From: Asterias amurensis | Lineage: Eukaryota > Echinodermata > Asteroidea > Forcipulatida > Asteriidae | DNA length: 64,000 bases | Direction of reading: 5' to 3' | NCBI RefSeq assembly: GCF_032118995.1 | Contig: NC_092656.1 | Location: 17,114,694 to 17,178,693, forward strand | In this document: positions 58,099 to 64,000 of the stretch, one piece after another | Position numbering within the stretch: position 1 is the stretch's first letter | How the letters are laid out: each line of letters opens with the position of its first letter | The notes under the pieces: generated by a model | What the model was told of the DNA's origin: nothing | Database searches by the model: none | The model's input: the letters and a program-made list of their open reading frames with translations, nothing else | Made by a program: the position numbers and the translations under genes

Positions 58099-61000
58099 TC
58101 ATTTCCTCTTCTGGAAGTCTCGTAGTTCAGTGCATCTATACTCTTCTAGGTTCCACATCTTGTGCACTGCACTATGAATCATTTCCACAAACATTTGAGG
58201 CCAGATTTTCTCCAGTGCATTTTGTTTTTTGTTTATGTCGATAGCCTCTGATGTTAATTCCTTGATGTAGGTACGGGCAAATACTGCTCTTGATACTCGC
58301 TCCTAGGTTAAAGATAGAAAGAAAAACAAATTATAATGTGAACAGACTTGTGATCAAAAATAACGATGCATAATGACGTATAATTTTTTGAAACAACATA
58401 TTAAAATGTCAGTCTATGATGACACCTGGGCCCACGTTCATAGCGCTGCTTAGCAGTCGATTTTGTGCTTACTGTGCAGTTTCATTTCATAGCGCTGCTT
58501 ACCGTAAGCACACGAAAAGGCATACTAACCTTCCGGTGCTTACCGCATAAAAATAAATGACGTAACAATACAAATACATGGTGAACACACAATAATGGCG
58601 GCCTAATTTTTCTGCTAATCTGTGAAATACGCTTGCACCTTAGCAAATTTGTCTGCTACCTTAAGCACAAAAGTTTGCTGACTGTTAAGCAGCGCTATGA
58701 GATTGGGCCTTGATGATGACTTCACCGTGATGTCACAACACAATGTAGGTCTTTGGTTACTCCAAGTTATATTCCCATTGCAAAGAAGCTTGTAAAGATA
58801 TGTAGTTTGATTATCTTTGTACTGATTTCTACAAGTGACTTGAGACTAAGATTCTGACTCAACCAAAGTGACTCAAGACTCAGAATGGCACTGGTAAGAA
58901 ACAACTCTATCAGCTATACCAACCCGCAGTAAACCCTCCAGCACTTGTTCACTGTAATACTGCAAGCCAGCCCTGCCCACATTCTCAGATGATGTCTTCT
59001 GATCTGCATTCAACTGCTTCTTGGCTTTGAGCTCAAGCTCTGAGAGTGCTTGGGTGTTGCGCCTACAGTGGTCCCCTAGGAGCCCAAGTAGGCGTGAGGG
59101 AGGTAACTGTGAGGTGGTGATGTGGGATATGGGTGCAAAGAGGTTCTCAGCATGCTTACGATCTAACTCAGATACCTGTCAGGAACAAGGTATTCAAATT
59201 ACAAATGGCATTGTTTCTTCCGAAAAAAACCCAAACACATTGATACAATATCATTGAAAACAAAAATGTGAACAGTCATGTTAGCTATCAACATTCAGCA
59301 TCACCCCAAAACGAAAACATATCAATCAGAACAACTTCTCAGGATACAACACGACATAAGTATACTGAATGGTAAAATAAATCTTACTTCTATGATAACT
59401 AAATGTTTGAACTGGGTTTGAGAATTTGTCATACAATATAATTTGTAGAAAACTATATTCAATTTAATTCAATTCAATCATTGTTTTTGTCTATTAAAAA
59501 GATAAAAACCGAAAATTTACATGTCAAAATATTGACAATAAGCTCCAAAACAGAACACTAAAAAATACAGAAATAATAATAAAACTTGGTCATAACCAAT
59601 GTTGTGTAAAACGAAGAAGTTCTGATTCAAGCCTGATTACCTGTTTGTTATTAATTTGCTTGATGGAGAGATGTGAGAGTCTGAAGAGAAGGTATGGTTT
59701 CCAGAGAGAGAACATTGTGAGTGGGTTACCCTCATCGGTTAGGCTGATACTTTCTAGACGGCGTAGTGATGTCAAGGCGTTTAATTGTTGTAGACTGTTC
59801 AGGTTACACTCACCAATCAAGATCGTCTGATAAGGAAATATAAGACTATTACATGTATTCTTTAACTAAGCCCTTTTCTAAACCACGGCTTTGGCTCCAG
59901 ATTTGGCTCAGGCTAGCTTAGCCCCTCGGTTGTGTTGACAATTGCGCATGCTTTGCGTACATGCTCAGGGTTTCAGACGAGAAAACTGAGCCCAAAGCCG
60001 ATTCCAAAGCTGAAGCCAAGGGTTCGAAAAGGGCCCTTAGTGTATAATCAAACTGCACAACAATTGATGATGTTCGTTACTAGTGACTAAATGTCTATGG
60101 GTGCATTCAGACACAATACTAAAATCAATTATAAGTAGGTTTAACTCATTTCAAACAACATGGGGTTTAACTCTGTGCGTCTAAAATGCAAAGAAGCAAA
60201 AGACAGACCAGCCAAAGGGTTTGACCCACTGACCAGTCAAGTTGTGATTAGTTATACACTGATCAACAGACCCATAAAATTAATGTATCAAAGGCAGAGA
60301 AAGCGAAACAGAGTTCTGACCATTCTTGTCTTGCTCGCCTACTGTTCTATCTGTTTTTCGCAAAATATCTCTGATACGATCATCTATTTATTGTAGCAAA
60401 TCTGTTATTGACATTATGCAGTGCATGTAGCTAATTGTTTCAGCCATGTTGGTTAGTTCTGCTGCAAAAGTCCAAACAATGATCAATGAACCGATAGTAG
60501 AATGGTGAAGTGACTAAAGCATTAAATAAATGAGGTGCCAACTTGGCAAGTTTTACAGAGTTTGGATAAACCATCTGGACTTTGAAAACACCCATGATGA
60601 TCTACAATGCAAGGTAATTGATGCTCACTCTGCTACAATTTAATAAGTCCCACTGATTCCATTATTGGCAGCTCTGTTTTTTTAACACTCTAAATACTAC
60701 ATCCAGCCCTGGCATGTCTGGCATTGAACAGTATGTCAGGTCACGTTCTTGTTTTACCGGTCGATCCAAACCAATGCTACCGACTCCAGCTATTCATAAG
60801 GTACATGTGATTTCCCAGGCAAAAAGATCCATTCAATGATTATATATCTTGTACTCACAGAAACATTTGGGAATCGTATCCTGATCTTGTGTAGATGTTT
60901 CGCAACCTCTTCAAAGTCAATAAACTTGAATGAGACTGTGGTGACAGAGCCTGCAGCTTGAACACCCCAGTTCTTATCCAGAGCTTCCATTGAACCTGCA

Positions 61001-63936
61001 CCATAAAGATTCAACGTGTCGCCCTCTAGCTCAGCTAAATGGCAGGCCTCAGAAGAGATGCTGATTGTGACCAAGAAAAATAAGACTGTCATTAGTGTGA
61101 TCACTTCACGTGAAGCAATATCGGTATCAGTAAAATAAAATAAAAATTGCACTTTCTCTTTGTAACAGAACTGCACACTTAATAATACTATTGGGTTGTT
61201 CGTTCTGCAGAAATGGGCTGAGCATAACACATTTTGCTTCATTTAATTCACATAATGCATTATAATGAACATTTATTTTAATGAGCGTCATTATCTTGAA
61301 CATCAAGCATGGACATTTGTTCTCATCAACTTTGGTGTCTTATGTATCAGTCGATTTCCAATAGTTTTAATCTTTCTTTCTACATGCCTAGGTTTTTGAG
61401 TTGCTTTTGTTTTTGTTTAGTAATCCTCATATATATTCCTTTAGTGACATGCAAAGAACTGTCCTTTGTCTTTATTAGTTAATGTATCTGTTATCATTGT
61501 GTAGCCTGTTCAAAGAATCCAGCATTTGATGTCCAAAGTTGTTTTCTACAACATAATAGGCACACATCTGAATGAGTGGCACATGCCTATAAGCTACATG
61601 TAGCTTTCAATGGGTCCATCTATATCTACAGTATAATCTATTGTATTACATTTGGTTTATTTGTGAGCACTATATAAACCAATCAACTGAACTGACTGCT
61701 GAGCTATACATTTTAATGTGTACATGTAACTTACTTTGCGAGTAGGTCAGGAGTAGGTGCTTTACTGGATTTTCTGGACTCTGAGTGCATTGATGTACGA
61801 GAGGAGGCTCTACTCTTATCATCTAGTAAGTCTATAGACTGGCTCCGGTCAGTGTCCATGTCACCAGACCTGTCCAATTACAACGTTTAGATATCTGAAT
61901 AACTACCTTTTAGTCTTTAAGTGAAACATGACCTCAAGGGAATTAATCAGTCCATGTTCTACATTATTAATTTTAACTCAATTAGTTTTGAATGTTGTAT
62001 CAATGGGATTCATGACATGCTTGGCTTCACAGGAAATCAGACAACTTCAGGTATGTCATATAACATAAGTGCTAAATAACCAAGGAGTAAATTAGACAAA
62101 GTATTTTTTCTCATCAAAGATATTTCCACAATGTACTGAATTATATATGGGATTAAACAGAACCATTTCAATGAGTGTACATTCTTATTGAAAGTGTCTT
62201 TGGTTTTGGTCCCAGAATCAATTTAAATCCCATGACCTGTGCATGATTTTTGTTTCTATGGATTCATCTCACTTTGGCTATTGGATTAAGGACAAAGGCC
62301 AAAATCTCTGGCTTCATGGCTAAAACCTCAGGAAAAGGTTACTTAGGGAAAGTTTCACTTTTGACTTTTTCCACTAACTTTTTTTCTTTCAGCTGACCAG
62401 CTAATGACTGAATTATTTCTGACTTGCACTTATCTACCTTTCAATTAATTTATCAACCAACTTTATAGAGCTTGTTTAACAGGAAGTAAAACACAAACAA
62501 ATCCTTTACAAAAATACTGAGAACAATTAAAATGAAACAGCATGGTAGTTGGGCCAGTGAACTTTCTTCTAAAGCAAATGCTGTCTCATTTTTAACAACA
62601 CTGTCTGCTTAAAGGATTCGGGTACTTTTTCAAAATGTCCACAGATTTACATTAAACTTACAGGGTTTGAAGATAATGATAGTGGAAAGCTTCCCTTCAA
62701 ATATTACTAACTGAGGTTGTGTAGTTTTTTGAGAAATGAGTAAAACAAGTCACAAAATAATTTTAATCTCAGAAAGACGAAAATTATTTTAGCATGTAAA
62801 ATCCCATTAACCAGTTAGGATACATGTAGTATACCCTAACCATAGCATAACTGGTTTATACGTTTTTACATGCTAAAACTGAGACGAAAATTATTTGTTT
62901 TACTCATTTCTCAAAAACTACAGCACCTCAGTAAGTAAAATTTTAAGGTGAGCTTTCTACTATCATAAACTTTAAACTGTGTAAGTTTAATGTAAATCTG
63001 TGGACATTGTGTTTTGTGTTAGAAAAGGTACATAAACCCTTTAAGCAAAAGAGATGCTCAACATTGTTTTTTCCATTTTGTTATCAACACTTTCAATAAA
63101 TTGCGTAATATTAATAGTGTTTTGAAGCTAACATTTTGCTAAGCACAAAAATATGCTTCTTATGCCTGTATTGTGTCCTTACTTATTAATGATTAGCAAA
63201 TCTGTTCATCAAGCACTGTAACAACATTCTGAAACTGGACTATGAATATGGTTGTGATCCAACCAAGCATTGTAACAGAGAATTGGTATTTGAGACTTGA
63301 GTGTGTGTTTTACTAACCCTGGTCTGCTGTACATGTTGTCTGGTGTTGAGGCCTCTCTCTCTCTAGTCATACTATAAGATCCTGGTTGCAGATGAATGGT
63401 CTTAGCCATAGCTGTACTCTTAGTTACCTCCCATTGCCTTGCAGCATTGTTAATAGCTAGACGCCTCTTCTCCTGGAAACACAATCAGAATTAACATGGG
63501 TACTTGTTCAATAAAGATAGCCTTTTCTGCTGAGAAAACAATTGTCAGAATTGCTATAAAACCATGGTACCTGGTGTAAGAGGGTCAGATGGTCTCAGTC
63601 GTCGATTTTCACCAAAATCTTCCTAACTTAGGATTAATCTTAGGACTTAGGATAAGTTCAGTTCCATATCCATCGACCTTAGGACACACATTGAACCTAT
63701 CCTATGTTAGGACGGGTTACTCGTCCTGACTCGAGAAAAGATTAATCCTAGCGTTTGGTGACACAGGCTACATGTTACATGTCCTTTATCTGCAAATCTG
63801 TCACTATGTAAATTGATTTGGTTTTTTTTACAATAATTATTCACTGTCATACCTTCAGAACCACCAGCTTACTAGTTTCTTTCTTTTTGTCTTCTTCTTT
63901 CTTGACAGCAGTCGTAGTAACTCTTCTCTCATCTTC
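58099..63936 (-). CDS. LRRC49: LRRC49-like subunit of tubulin polyglutamylase complex, C-terminal part
   Basis: Seven exons in transcript order: 63936-63853, 63472-63318, 61869-61735, 61060-60859, 59826-59641, 59175-58924 and 58302-58099 (TGA), 1218 nt, 405 residues, with GT-AG at every junction. The start of the gene lies past the window. The order is a charged Lys/Glu-rich segment (KKEEDKKKETSKLVVLKEKR), a Ser-rich linker, the block LNLYGAGSMEALDKNWGVQA through SFKFIDFEEVAKHLHKIRIR, leucine-rich repeats (LNSLQQLNALTSLRRLESIS, GNPLTMFSLWKPYLLFRLSH, LSIKQINNKQ), a helical region, and the C-terminal LEKIWPQMFVEMIHSAV. This order and wording fit LRRC49 as I know it. In vertebrates LRRC49 belongs to the TTLL1 polyglutamylase complex that glutamylates microtubules and serves cilia. 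The catalytic subunit is elsewhere, and the leucine-rich N-terminal half was not seen. Confidence 0.85.
58428..58710. mobile_element. MITE with TCATAGCGCTGCTTA ends, LRRC49 intron
   Basis: GGGCCCACGTTCATAGCGCT, GCTTAGCAGTC at the left is mirrored by GACTGTTAAGCAGCGCTATG, AGATTGGGCC at the right, about 30 bp with a few mismatches. The internal CATAGCGCTGCTTACCG at about 58490 repeats the terminus. Non-coding; in the last LRRC49 intron. Confidence 0.8.
59869..60040. mobile_element. MITE with AAGCCCTTTTC ends, LRRC49 intron
   Basis: AAGCCCTTTTCTAAACCACG, GCTTTGGCTCCAGATTTGGC on the left is mirrored by CTGAGCCCAAAGCC, AAGCTGAAGCCAAGGG, TTCGAAAAGGGCCC on the right. Imperfect hairpin with a GC-rich loop. 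Confidence 0.75.
62610..63044. mobile_element. MITE of the TTAAAGGATTCGGGTAC family with a different centre
   Basis: CTTAAAGGATTCGGGTAC and ATAAACCCTTTAAGC ends. Where the copy at 22196 has a CGTCTCATGAGACG centre, this one has an extra palindrome, AGCATGTAAAA ... TTTTTACATGCT, enclosing GTTAGGATA-CATGTA-GTATACCCTAAC. LRRC49 intron. Confidence 0.85.
63601..63767. mobile_element. MITE related to 55654-55819, LRRC49 intron
   Basis: GTCGATTTTCACCAAAATCT at the left and AATCCTAGCGTTTGGTGACA at the right bracket CTTAGGATTAATC-type palindromes. Opposite orientation to the 55654 copy, lying between the first two LRRC49 exons of this window. Confidence 0.7.
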
Positions 63937-64000
63937 CTAAAGAAAATATACATAAAAAACACAAGTGTTTTTCACATTTATATTGTTTCATTCTTTCTTT

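Noticed and set aside
60790..61242. A 150-codon - strand open frame as one gene
   Set aside because: Only 60859-61060 is coding; good acceptor and donor sites and continuity with flanking LRRC49 exons show the rest is intron read-through.

Overview
This is a 64-kb window of an animal nuclear genome. It has long introns, GT-AG splice junctions that keep frame across introns, about 62% A+T by eye, and very many short palindromic transposons. The best guess is an echinoderm, probably a sea star. That rests on recognised gene orthologues, on palindromic MITE families of a kind I associate with echinoderm genomes, and on the dense TACATGTA motif; the species cannot be fixed from sequence alone.

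Four protein-coding genes were reconstructed by splicing. (1) TM2D3-like gene, + strand, four coding exons between 5636 and 9273; the first (signal-peptide) exon was not found. (2) DDX49, a nucleolar-type DEAD-box RNA helicase, - strand, complete in 12 exons from 25435 down to 12453 (465 aa). (3) REEP5/6-type ER-shaping protein, + strand, complete in five exons from 26284 to 51559 (200 aa). (4) LRRC49-like leucine-rich-repeat subunit of the tubulin polyglutamylase complex, - strand, last seven exons from 63936 down to 58099 (405 residues); its N-terminus lies beyond the window. TM2D3 and DDX49 converge. DDX49 and REEP5 are divergent with 848 bp between start codons, so they probably share a promoter region. 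REEP5 and LRRC49 converge.

Layout: 1-5635 is upstream or intergenic sequence with inverted minisatellite blocks, a 438-bp hAT-type MITE and a 41-bp tandem array. 5636-9273 is TM2D3. 9274-12452 is the convergent gap, packed with MITEs. 12453-25435 is DDX49, whose introns hold a 1.7-kb G-rich minisatellite, a Tc1-like element with about 213-bp terminal repeats, two tRNA-derived SINEs and a young foldback transposon with 87-bp perfect arms. 25436-26283 is the shared promoter region. 26284-51559 is REEP5, with two very large introns full of MITEs. 51560-58098 is the second convergent gap, with a 27-bp minisatellite and a deleted relative of the Tc1-like element. 58099-64000 is LRRC49.

The four genes have unrelated housekeeping roles (Notch-related membrane protein, rRNA processing, ER tubule shaping, microtubule glutamylation), so no operon-like cooperation is proposed. 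The most unusual material is the mobile-element layer: MITE families with different interiors that share TTAAAGG...CCTTTAA ends, central hairpins that differ between related copies, a perfect foldback element with an 11-bp target duplication, and hexamer CATGTA insertions seen by comparing MITE copies.
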